A stretch of DNA of 5,866 nt, from contig CANFNO010000210.1 in NCBI GenBank assembly GCA_947447845.1, positions 1 through 5,866 of the forward strand. Direction: 5' to 3'. Below, piece after piece: positions 1-5,679 of the stretch. The notes under the pieces were generated by a model that worked only from the letters and a program-made list of their open reading frames with translations, made no database searches and was not told the origin of the DNA. Position numbers and translations under genes: made by a program. This DNA is from Burkholderiales bacterium. GTDB lineage: Bacteria > Pseudomonadota > Gammaproteobacteria > Burkholderiales > Burkholderiaceae. How positions within the stretch are numbered: position 1 is the stretch's first letter; every line of letters starts with the position of its first letter.

Positions 1-25
1 ATTTACTGGCCTGATCGCGTTCCAT
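1..25 (-). CDS. pilU: PilU, type IV pilus retraction ATPase (N-terminal 8 codons, runs off left edge)
   Basis: Only the first eight codons are present (MERDQASK), beginning with ATG at 25-23 on the minus strand. An AGGA Shine-Dalgarno lies at 39-36, with a 10-nt spacer. The peptide matches the N-terminus I recall for beta-proteobacterial PilU, and pilU directly follows pilT in the same orientation in many Burkholderiales and Pseudomonas genomes. PilU is a PilT paralogue, a hexameric secretion-superfamily ATPase at the inner-membrane base of the pilus that assists PilT in forceful pilus retraction. The 45-bp gap from the pilT stop suggests co-transcription. The identification rests on eight residues plus gene context, so it is probable rather than certain. 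Confidence 0.7.
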
Positions 26-70
26 AAATGAAGCGTCCTTTGGATTTTTTGAAGAAAAGAAAGCGCGGCA

Positions 71-1114
71 TCAGCCCGGGAAGTTTTCCGGGGTCTTGGC
101 CTTGGAGCGGGCCTCGGCAGCACTGACGAGGTTGCGGCGCACCAGTTCGGACAGGTTCTGGTCGAGCGTCTGCATCCCGAAGTTCGAGCCGGTCTGGATG
201 GCCGAATACATCTGCGCCACCTTGGCCTCGCGGATCAGGTTGCGGATGGCGCTGGTGCCGAGCATGATTTCGTGCGCCGCTACACGGCCCTGACCGTCCT
301 TGGTCTTGCACAGGGTCTGCGAGATCACTGCCTGTAGTGACTCGGACAACATGGCGCGCACCATTTCTTTTTCATCGGCGGGGAACACGTCAATGATCCG
401 GTCAATCGTCTTGGCTGCACTCGAGGTGTGCAGTGTGCCGAACACCAGGTGGCCGGTTTCGGCCGCCGTCATGGCCAGACGAATCGTTTCCAGGTCGCGC
501 ATTTCGCCCACCAGAATCGCATCCGGGTCTTCGCGCAAGGCTGAGCGCAGGGCGGCTGCGAAGGACAGCGTATGTGGCCCGACTTCGCGTTGGTTCACCA
601 GACATTTCTTGGACTCGTGCACAAACTCGATCGGGTCTTCCACCGTCAGGATGTGGCCGAATTCGGTTTCATTCAGGTAGTTCACCATGGCGGCCAGCGT
701 GGTGGATTTGCCGGAACCTGTGGGCCCGGTGACCAGCACCATGCCGCGCGGCTTGAGCGCCAGATCGGCAAAAATCTTGGGCGCGTTGAGTTGCTCAAGC
801 GAAAGTATCTTGCTCGGAATAGTCCGGAACACCGCACCTGCGCCACGGTGGTGGTTGAAGGCATTGACCCGGAAGCGCGCCAGTCCATCAATCTCGAACG
901 AGTAGTCGATCTCCAGAAACTCTTCGTAATGTTTGCGCTGGGTGTCGTTCATGATGTCGTACACCATGCTGTGCACCTGCTTGTGGTCCAGCGCTTCCAC
1001 GTTGATGCGTCGCACGTCGCCGTGCACGCGGATCATGGGGGGCAAACCAGCAGAGAGGTGAAGGTCCGATGCTTTGTTTTTGACACTGAAGGCCAATAGT
1101 TGGGTGATATCCAC
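71..1114 (-). CDS. pilT: PilT, type IV pilus twitching motility retraction ATPase
   Basis: Complete 347-residue protein, close to the usual length of about 344. PilT is the hexameric cytoplasmic ATPase that depolymerises type IV pili, driving twitching motility and often DNA uptake. Visible motifs in order: an N-terminal PAS-like region (about 1-100, opening MDITQLLAFSVKNKASDLHL); Walker A GPTGSGKST at 130-138; Asp box around TVEDPIEF at 157-164; Walker B with DAILVGEMRD at 198-207 (catalytic Glu204); His box GHLVFGTLHT at 221-230; and AIRNLIRE at 289-296, the C-terminal signature required for retraction in PilT. All catalytic motifs are intact. The start is GTG at 1114-1112, chosen because it gives the canonical PilT N-terminus and has an AGGA ribosome-binding site about 5 nt upstream. 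It is transcribed away from yggS and probably continues into pilU. Confidence 0.97.
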   Translation of the reverse strand: MDITQLLAFSVKNKASDLHLSAGLPPMIRVHGDVRRINVEALDHKQVHSMVYDIMNDTQRKHYEEFLEIDYSFEIDGLARFRVNAFNHHRGAGAVFRTIPSKILSLEQLNAPKIFADLALKPRGMVLVTGPTGSGKSTTLAAMVNYLNETEFGHILTVEDPIEFVHESKKCLVNQREVGPHTLSFAAALRSALREDPDAILVGEMRDLETIRLAMTAAETGHLVFGTLHTSSAAKTIDRIIDVFPADEKEMVRAMLSESLQAVISQTLCKTKDGQGRVAAHEIMLGTSAIRNLIREAKVAQMYSAIQTGSNFGMQTLDQNLSELVRRNLVSAAEARSKAKTPENFPG

Positions 1115-1185
1115 AAAGTCCTCTCTCGCTTGATGTTGTTTGGTACGCTTGCCGGATTATGACCATGATTGCCGACAATCTCCAA
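1115..1185 (-). promoter_or_regulatory. Possible pilT promoter overlapping the yggS start
   Basis: pilT and yggS are divergent with only 44 bp between their start codons, so at least one promoter must overlap coding sequence. On the minus strand a good -10-like hexamer, CATAAT (1161-1156), has a weak -35-like TTGGAG (1185-1180) with an 18-bp spacer. This would place the pilT start of transcription near 1149 and give a leader of about 35 nt containing the AGGA ribosome-binding site. For yggS, a TTGATG (1130-1135) lies upstream on the plus strand, but no convincing -10 precedes the ATG. This is hexamer matching by eye only. Confidence 0.25.
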
Positions 1186-1842
1186 CGGGTACGCGCCCGA
1201 ATTTCTGATGCCTGCCTGGCCAGCGCGCGGCCCCAAGGGTCAGTAACTTTGCTGGCGGTTTCCAAGACCTTCGGCGCGGATGCCGTGCGAGAGGCCCATG
1301 TGGCCGGACAAATCGCATTTGGTGAGAATTACATTCAAGAAGCGGTGGACAAAATCACCGCGCTTGCCGATTTGCCGCTGCAGTGGCATTGCATAGGCCC
1401 GATCCAGAGCAACAAGACGCGTTTGGTGGCCGAGCATTTCGACTGGGTGCATTCGGTTGACCGGCTCAAGATCGCGCAGCGCTTGAGTGAGCAACGGCCT
1501 GCGGGTAAAACCCCGTTACAAATTTGTATTCAGGTCAATATCGATAGCGGGCCAAACAAGGCTGGCGTTGCACCGGAGGCTGCGCTGGAACTAGCGCAAC
1601 AAATACAAGCGCTACCGCATTTGCAATTGCGGGGTTTGATGACGATTCCGGAACCTGCCGCCGACTTTGCTGCAGCCTGCGCGGTTCATGTACGCGCGCG
1701 CCAGTTGTTTGATGCGCTGAACGCGCAGGGCCTGGGCCTGGATACCTTGTCGATGGGGATGACTGCAGACTTGGAAGCCGCCGTGCACTCCGGCAGCACC
1801 ATGGTGCGTGTCGGAAGTGCGATTTTTGGAAAGCGCGGCTAA
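1159..1842 (+). CDS. yggS: YggS/PLPBP-family pyridoxal phosphate homeostasis protein
   Basis: Complete 227-residue single-domain protein of the YggS/PROSC (PLPBP) family. It has the fold-type III PLP-binding barrel of alanine racemase but no known catalytic activity. Family members bind and buffer PLP; loss perturbs B6 pools and amino-acid and keto-acid metabolism. Visible motifs: AVSKT at 33-37 with the PLP Schiff-base Lys36, FGENYIQE at 54-61, WHCIGPIQSNK at 76-86 (the family usually has WHFIGPLQSNK), LSMGMTADLEAAV at 197-209 and phosphate-binding GSTMVRVGSAIFG at 212-224. The first ATG (1159) has only a weak GGA 2 nt upstream. The second ATG at 1165 has the same GGA at a better 8-nt spacing, so translation may begin two codons later. 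yggS beside pilT is a common proteobacterial arrangement. Here it is followed by a convergent regulator rather than by proC or yggT. Confidence 0.95.
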   Translation: MTMIADNLQRVRARISDACLASARPQGSVTLLAVSKTFGADAVREAHVAGQIAFGENYIQEAVDKITALADLPLQWHCIGPIQSNKTRLVAEHFDWVHSVDRLKIAQRLSEQRPAGKTPLQICIQVNIDSGPNKAGVAPEAALELAQQIQALPHLQLRGLMTIPEPAADFAAACAVHVRARQLFDALNAQGLGLDTLSMGMTADLEAAVHSGSTMVRVGSAIFGKRG

Positions 1843-1851
1843 GCCCATTGC

Positions 1852-1872
1852 CGCGCTCCATTGCGGAGCGCG
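1852..1872. terminator. Hairpin between convergent yggS and lrp-like genes, possible bidirectional terminator
   Basis: A perfect 8-bp GC-rich inverted repeat (CGCGCTCC, loop ATTGC, GGAGCGCG) begins 10 nt after the yggS stop and ends 11 nt before the stop of the convergent Lrp-family gene. Its position in a 41-bp convergent gap fits a shared transcription terminator. There is no T-run after the stem on either strand, so it is not a textbook Rho-independent terminator. It may instead act as a 3'-end stabilising stem or work with Rho. Confidence 0.5.
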
Positions 1873-1883
1873 AGAGAACTACT

Positions 1884-2369
1884 TCAATCCAACTTGATGT
1901 GCGTCGTGTTTTTGACTTCTTCCATCACCGCGTAGGTGCGCGTCTCGCGCACGCCGGGCAATTGCCACAGCACGCTACCGGCAAAGTCGCGGTAGGCACC
2001 CATGTCTGCAATACGGGTCTTGAGCAGGTAGTCAAAACCGCCGGCCACCATATGACATTCCTGAATTTCGCCATGCACCTGCACTGCCGCCTTAAAGGCT
2101 TCAAACACATTGGGCGTGGTGCGGTCTAGTAGTACTTCGACAAACACGGTCATGCCTGCGTCCAGCCTGACTGGATTCAGTCGCGCCTCATAGCCCAGGA
2201 TGTAGCCGTCTTTGGTCAGTCGCTGCACGCGCGAGAGCACCGCAGTGGGCGAAAGCGCCACAGTTTCTGCCAGTTTCAGGTTGGACATGCGCCCGTCCTG
2301 CTGCAGACAATTGAGGATTTTCAGGTCGATCCGGTCAAGATCTGCACGGCCGTTTGCAACATGTGTCAT
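1884..2369 (-). CDS. Lrp/AsnC-family transcriptional regulator, probable proline-responsive activator of putA
   Basis: Complete 161-residue protein with the two-domain Lrp/AsnC layout. The N-terminal winged HTH begins at LDRIDLKIL (11-19), has the HTH core at about 29-55 and the recognition helix around SPTAVLSRVQRL (40-51). A C-terminal RAM/effector domain spans about 72-150, with the ligand-pocket signature AGGFDYLL (109-116). Family members form dimers to octamers that wrap DNA and sense amino acids. It diverges from putA across a 280-bp control region. The same arrangement is known for PutR, the Lrp-type proline-dependent activator of putA in Agrobacterium and Rhodobacter, so that role is inferred here; the sequence alone does not prove proline sensing. 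The ATG at 2369-2367 is the obvious start because only ten residues precede the conserved first helix. Its Shine-Dalgarno is poor (GGA about 14 nt upstream). Autoregulation is likely from family habit. It could instead be a regulator of another amino-acid gene. Confidence 0.93.
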   Translation of the reverse strand: MTHVANGRADLDRIDLKILNCLQQDGRMSNLKLAETVALSPTAVLSRVQRLTKDGYILGYEARLNPVRLDAGMTVFVEVLLDRTTPNVFEAFKAAVQVHGEIQECHMVAGGFDYLLKTRIADMGAYRDFAGSVLWQLPGVRETRTYAVMEEVKNTTHIKLD

Positions 2370-2495
2370 GGTGGTTTATGGATTCCGTTGAAGGTGGGGC
2401 CAAAGCAATCGCGCGCCTTTACAAAGCCAGAAAAACCTGACTCCGGCAGAAGCATTCACTATTTGGGACTCCCATACTAAGACATTCTGATGATG

Positions 2496-2538
2496 TTGAT
2501 CATTATTATGGATAATTTAATCAAACTTGGTCATTATT
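2496..2538 (+). repeat. Two direct repeats TTGRTCATTATT, 31 bp apart, candidate regulator-binding sites
   Basis: TTGATCATTATT (2496-2507) and TTGGTCATTATT (2527-2538) match at 11 of 12 positions. Their starts are 31 bp apart, close to three B-DNA turns, so both would lie on the same face of the helix. They sit just upstream of and overlapping the candidate putA -35. A looser relative, TTGGATCATC, occurs at 2611-2620. Binding by the divergent Lrp-family protein is inferred from position and phasing. Confidence 0.5.
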
Positions 2539-2564
2539 GACTAAAGGTTAACCAAAAGATTAAT
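2537..2564 (+). promoter_or_regulatory. Candidate sigma-70 promoter of putA
   Basis: A -35-like TTGACT (2537-2542, 5 of 6 to TTGACA) is followed after 16 bp by ATTAAT (2559-2564, 4 of 6 to TATAAT). The predicted transcription start is near 2571, giving a leader of about 79 nt before the GTG. The downstream copy of the TTGRTCATTATT repeat overlaps the first two bases of this -35, a position suited to an activator contacting RNA polymerase. The -10 is imperfect, which fits an activator-dependent promoter, but other AT-rich hexamers nearby (for example GATAAT at 2511-2516) could serve instead. Confidence 0.4.
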
Positions 2565-2571
2565 TCACTAA

Positions 2572-2594
2572 ATTTACCTGCAAATATGGTAAAT
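2572..2594. repeat. Inverted repeat ATTTACC-N9-GGTAAAT in the putA leader
   Basis: Perfect 7-bp arms at 2572-2578 and 2588-2594 are separated by 9 nt. The 23-bp dyad falls at the predicted putA transcription start, so it could be an operator for a dimeric regulator or a weak AT-rich hairpin at the 5' end of the mRNA. It lies 55 nt upstream of the GTG and does not cover the ribosome-binding site. Confidence 0.45.
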
Positions 2595-2649
2595 AAATCG
2601 TTGGAAAAACTTGGATCATCGTGATTGCTGCTAACTCCAGGAGACCGCC

Positions 2650-5600
2650 GTGCTAATCAATGTTCAACTCCCTTTTCCCTACCGTCGCGAGAGTGACGTG
2701 GTTGCGCGACATTTACAGGTCGTGAACACCGGCCTGGACTGGGCCGCTGCCGCAAAAGCGGCCACGCCCTGGGTGCAATCGGTGCGCGACAACCCGCCAC
2801 CGTTCTGGGCCATGGAAAGCCTTTTGCGCGAATACCCCATTTCCAGCGCCGAGGGCCTGGCCCTGATGCGCCTGGCAGAAGCGCTTCTGCGGGTGCCCGA
2901 CGCTGAAACCGCGATTGCCCTGACCGCCGACCAACTTGGCCGCGCCGACTTCGACAACAGCGGCGACAAAGTGTTGGCACGGCTCAGCAGCACAGCGATT
3001 GCGCTGTCCAAGCACTTCCTGCCCGATCCACAAACCGGCCAAGGCCCGCAGGCCGAGCCCGGCATCATGGCCAAGCTGGGTGCCAAGACCGTAGTCGCGG
3101 CTACCCTGCGCGCGGTGCAACTGCTGGGTCGCCAGTTTGTCCTGGGCCAGACCATGCAAGAGGCTTTGAAAGAAGCCGACACTGCGCGCAAAAATCAGGG
3201 CGCAAGCCTCACCTACTCCTATGACATGCTGGGCGAGGGCGCACGCACGGATGCCGATGCACTGCGCTATTTGCAAAGCTATACCGCGGCCATTCAATAC
3301 ATCGCCACCCACAGCGACACCAGCGGGGCGCCCGAGGAGAACGATGGCATCTCCATCAAGCTCAGCGCCTTGCACCCGCGTTATGAAGATGCGCAAAGCC
3401 AGCGCGTGCTGGATGAATTGGTGCCGCGCGTCTGGACGTTGTGCGAGCAGGCGGCCAAGGCCAACATCAACCTGACCATTGACGCCGAAGAAGTGGACCG
3501 GCTAGAGCTATCGCTGGAAGTGTTTGAAGCGCTGCTCAAGCGTGTGGCACAACACTGCCCACAGTGGAAAGGCTTTGGTATGGCGTTGCAGTCGTATCAG
3601 ACGCGTGCGCTGGAACTGATCGAGCACCTCACTGCCGTGGCGCGCAAATACAAAGTGCGTCTGATGTGCCGCCTGGTCAAGGGCGCCTATTGGGATGCGG
3701 AGATCAAGCGCGCCCAGGAACTGGGCCTGCCGTGCTACCCGGTCTTCACCCACAAGCACCACACCGATGTAGCGTACCTGGCCTGCGCCCGCGTCTTGCT
3801 GGATGCGCCCGACGCCATCTACCCCCAGTTCGCCACCCACAACGCCGCCACCATTGCCGCCATTTTGCAAATGGCGGCGCGTACCGGCGGCAAGTTCGAG
3901 TTGCAGCGTCTGCACGGCATGGGCGAGGGCATCTATAACGAAGTGCTGAAGAACCCCACGGTTGCCTGCCGCGTCTATGCGCCGGTGGGTGCGCACCGCG
4001 ACCTGCTGGCTTACCTTGTGCGCCGTCTGCTTGAAAACGGCGCGAATTCCTCTTTTGTGCACCAGATGGCTGATGAGTCGGTGAACATGCAGGAGCTTTT
4101 GATTTCCCCCTTGCGCCTGGAGCCGGAGTCCTCCCTGCCCATGCCAATCGATCTGTTTGGTGCCCACGCGGGAGCGCGCAAGAACAGCACCGGTCTGGAT
4201 CTCACCGTGCCCGCCATGCGCGCGCCGCTGCTTGCTGCATTGCAAACCACGGCGGTGCCGGTGGTAGCGCCATCTGATGTTGCTGATGTTGCACCAGCTT
4301 TTGAATCCTGCAAGCTTGAGTTTGCAACCTGGAGCCATACCGAAGTGGGCCAGCGCGCGGCCATTCTGCGCAGTGCGGCAGACGCGATGCTGGCGCAAAC
4401 CAACAGTCTGTGCGCCATCCTGGTCAAGGAAGCCTTCAAGACCTGGGGTGACGCTGTGTCCGAAGTGCGTGAAGCGGTGGACTTCCTGCGCTACTACGCC
4501 GATGAGGCCGAGCGCATCATGCAACCCATCTCCATGCCGCAGGTGCATGGCGTAACTGCCACGCCCTTTACCTATGGCGTAACCGGCGAAACCAACACCT
4601 TGCGCCTGACCGCGCGCGGTGTCTGGGTTTGCATCAGTCCGTGGAATTTCCCGTTGGCCATCTTCGCCGGGCAGGTCGCGGCTGCCCTGGCCACCGGCAA
4701 CACCGTGCTAGCAAAACCTGCCGAACAAACCCCCGGTGTGGCCCACGCCGCAGTGCGCATCCTGCATGCCGCCGGTGTGCCGGTCGATGCATTGCAGCTG
4801 TTGCACGGCGCCGGTGAAACCATTGGCGCAGCCCTGGTGGCCCAGCCCGGTGTGGCCGGTGTGGTGTTTACTGGCTCCACGCAGGTGGCCAAAATAATTC
4901 AGCGTGCACTGGCTGCCAAAGAGGGCGCCATCGTCCCGCTGATTGCGGAGACCGGCGGTATCAACGCCATGGTGGTGGACTCCAGCGCCTTGCCTGAGCA
5001 AGTGGTGGACGCCGTGGGCATGAGCGCCTTCCGCTCGGCTGGTCAGCGCTGTTCGGCGCTGCGCCTGCTGTGCGTGCACGAGTCGATTGCCGACGGCGTG
5101 ATCGAGATGGTGCAGGGCGCCGCGCGTGAACTCAAAGCGGGTGACCCGAGCGAACTCTCCACCGACGTCGGCCCGGTGATTGACAAAGAAGCCTTTGACA
5201 ATATTCAGCGCCAGATTGATCGGCTTAAGAAAGAGGCACGGGTGCTGGTGCAGCCAGACGCCACCAGCGCGTCTGCCATGCCCAACCTGATTGCGCCGCA
5301 TGCGTTTGAAGTCAAGAGCATTGCCGATGTGACATCCGAGATCTTCGGCCCGGTGTTGCAAATCGTGCGCTGGTCGGGCGATCCCGCAGATGTCATCACG
5401 CAGATCAACGCCCTGGGTTATGGCTTGACCATGGGCATTCAGACGCGCATCGACTCGCGCGCCAATGCACTGGCCCACGCCGCGCACATCGGCAACGTCT
5501 ACATCAACCGCAACATGATCGGCGCAGTCGTCGGGGTGCAGCCCTTTGGTGGCGAGGGCCTGAGTGGCACGGGCCCCAAAGCCGGTGGCCCGCACTACCT

Positions 5601-5679
5601 GTACCGCTTCTGTGCCGAGCAGACCGTCACCGTGAACACCACGGCGGCGGGTGGCAACGCGGCATTGCTTGCGCGATAA
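2650..5679 (+). CDS. putA: PutA, bifunctional proline dehydrogenase / L-glutamate-gamma-semialdehyde dehydrogenase (short, type A)
   Basis: Complete 1009-residue enzyme oxidising L-proline to P5C (FAD, electrons to quinone at the membrane) and then glutamate semialdehyde to L-glutamate (NAD+). The PRODH barrel occupies about 150-470. By recalled alignment to E. coli PutA: SIKLSALHPRY has Lys237 (E. coli K329), DAEEVDR has Asp278 (D370), RLVKGAYWD has Arg341 and Tyr347 (R431, Y437), Tyr443 (Y540), and LAYLVRRL has Tyr455, Arg458 and Arg459 (Y552, R555, R556). The ALDH domain (about 545-985) shows SPWNFP 663-668, GSTQVA 742-747, ETGG with Glu767, GQRCSA with nucleophile Cys801, and EIFGPV 897-902. 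The protein ends with TVNTTAAGGNAALLAR. It lacks both the N-terminal ribbon-helix-helix of trifunctional PutA (about 1320 residues) and a C-terminal extension, so it should be purely enzymatic. The start is GTG 2650, with AGGAGA at 2639-2644 and a 5-nt spacer. Catalytic residues are all present. Regulation is probably by the divergent Lrp-like gene. Confidence 0.97.
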   Translation: MLINVQLPFPYRRESDVVARHLQVVNTGLDWAAAAKAATPWVQSVRDNPPPFWAMESLLREYPISSAEGLALMRLAEALLRVPDAETAIALTADQLGRADFDNSGDKVLARLSSTAIALSKHFLPDPQTGQGPQAEPGIMAKLGAKTVVAATLRAVQLLGRQFVLGQTMQEALKEADTARKNQGASLTYSYDMLGEGARTDADALRYLQSYTAAIQYIATHSDTSGAPEENDGISIKLSALHPRYEDAQSQRVLDELVPRVWTLCEQAAKANINLTIDAEEVDRLELSLEVFEALLKRVAQHCPQWKGFGMALQSYQTRALELIEHLTAVARKYKVRLMCRLVKGAYWDAEIKRAQELGLPCYPVFTHKHHTDVAYLACARVLLDAPDAIYPQFATHNAATIAAILQMAARTGGKFELQRLHGMGEGIYNEVLKNPTVACRVYAPVGAHRDLLAYLVRRLLENGANSSFVHQMADESVNMQELLISPLRLEPESSLPMPIDLFGAHAGARKNSTGLDLTVPAMRAPLLAALQTTAVPVVAPSDVADVAPAFESCKLEFATWSHTEVGQRAAILRSAADAMLAQTNSLCAILVKEAFKTWGDAVSEVREAVDFLRYYADEAERIMQPISMPQVHGVTATPFTYGVTGETNTLRLTARGVWVCISPWNFPLAIFAGQVAAALATGNTVLAKPAEQTPGVAHAAVRILHAAGVPVDALQLLHGAGETIGAALVAQPGVAGVVFTGSTQVAKIIQRALAAKEGAIVPLIAETGGINAMVVDSSALPEQVVDAVGMSAFRSAGQRCSALRLLCVHESIADGVIEMVQGAARELKAGDPSELSTDVGPVIDKEAFDNIQRQIDRLKKEARVLVQPDATSASAMPNLIAPHAFEVKSIADVTSEIFGPVLQIVRWSGDPADVITQINALGYGLTMGIQTRIDSRANALAHAAHIGNVYINRNMIGAVVGVQPFGGEGLSGTGPKAGGPHYLYRFCAEQTVTVNTTAAGGNAALLAR

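Larger units (their letters stand above)
2370..2649. promoter_or_regulatory. Divergent lrp-like/putA control region
   Basis: 280 bp without a gene. The half nearest the regulator (2370-2460) has ordinary base composition. From about 2461 to 2610 it becomes strongly AT-rich, in contrast to the flanking genes. It contains two near-identical 12-mers (2496-2507 and 2527-2538), a TTGAT-N19-ATCAA dyad (2496-2524), the 8-bp palindrome GGTTAACC (2546-2553), a 7-bp inverted repeat (2572-2594) and the 11-bp palindrome TGGGACTCCCA (2464-2474). AT-rich, bendable DNA with helically phased repeats is what an Lrp-type octamer would be expected to wrap. I see no clear promoter for the regulator on the minus strand and no riboswitch or small ORF. 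Confidence 0.7.

Noticed and set aside
572..1099. 175-codon plus-strand open frame opposite pilT
   Set aside because: Antisense to intact PilT, including Walker A; no family features and no ribosome-binding site.
2464..2474. TGGGACTCCCA palindrome in the lrp-like/putA gap
   Set aside because: Short and isolated, not near a recognisable promoter element on either strand; expected by chance at this size.
2713..3396. 227-codon minus-strand open frame opposite the start of putA
   Set aside because: Shadow frame in GC-rich coding DNA; no recognisable motif, and it would run head-on into the putA control region.
3508..4548. 346-codon minus-strand open frame inside putA
   Set aside because: It lies fully antisense to a well-conserved PutA with all catalytic motifs. 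The translation is rich in His, Gln and Arg, typical of the reverse of a GC-rich gene, and shows no known motif.
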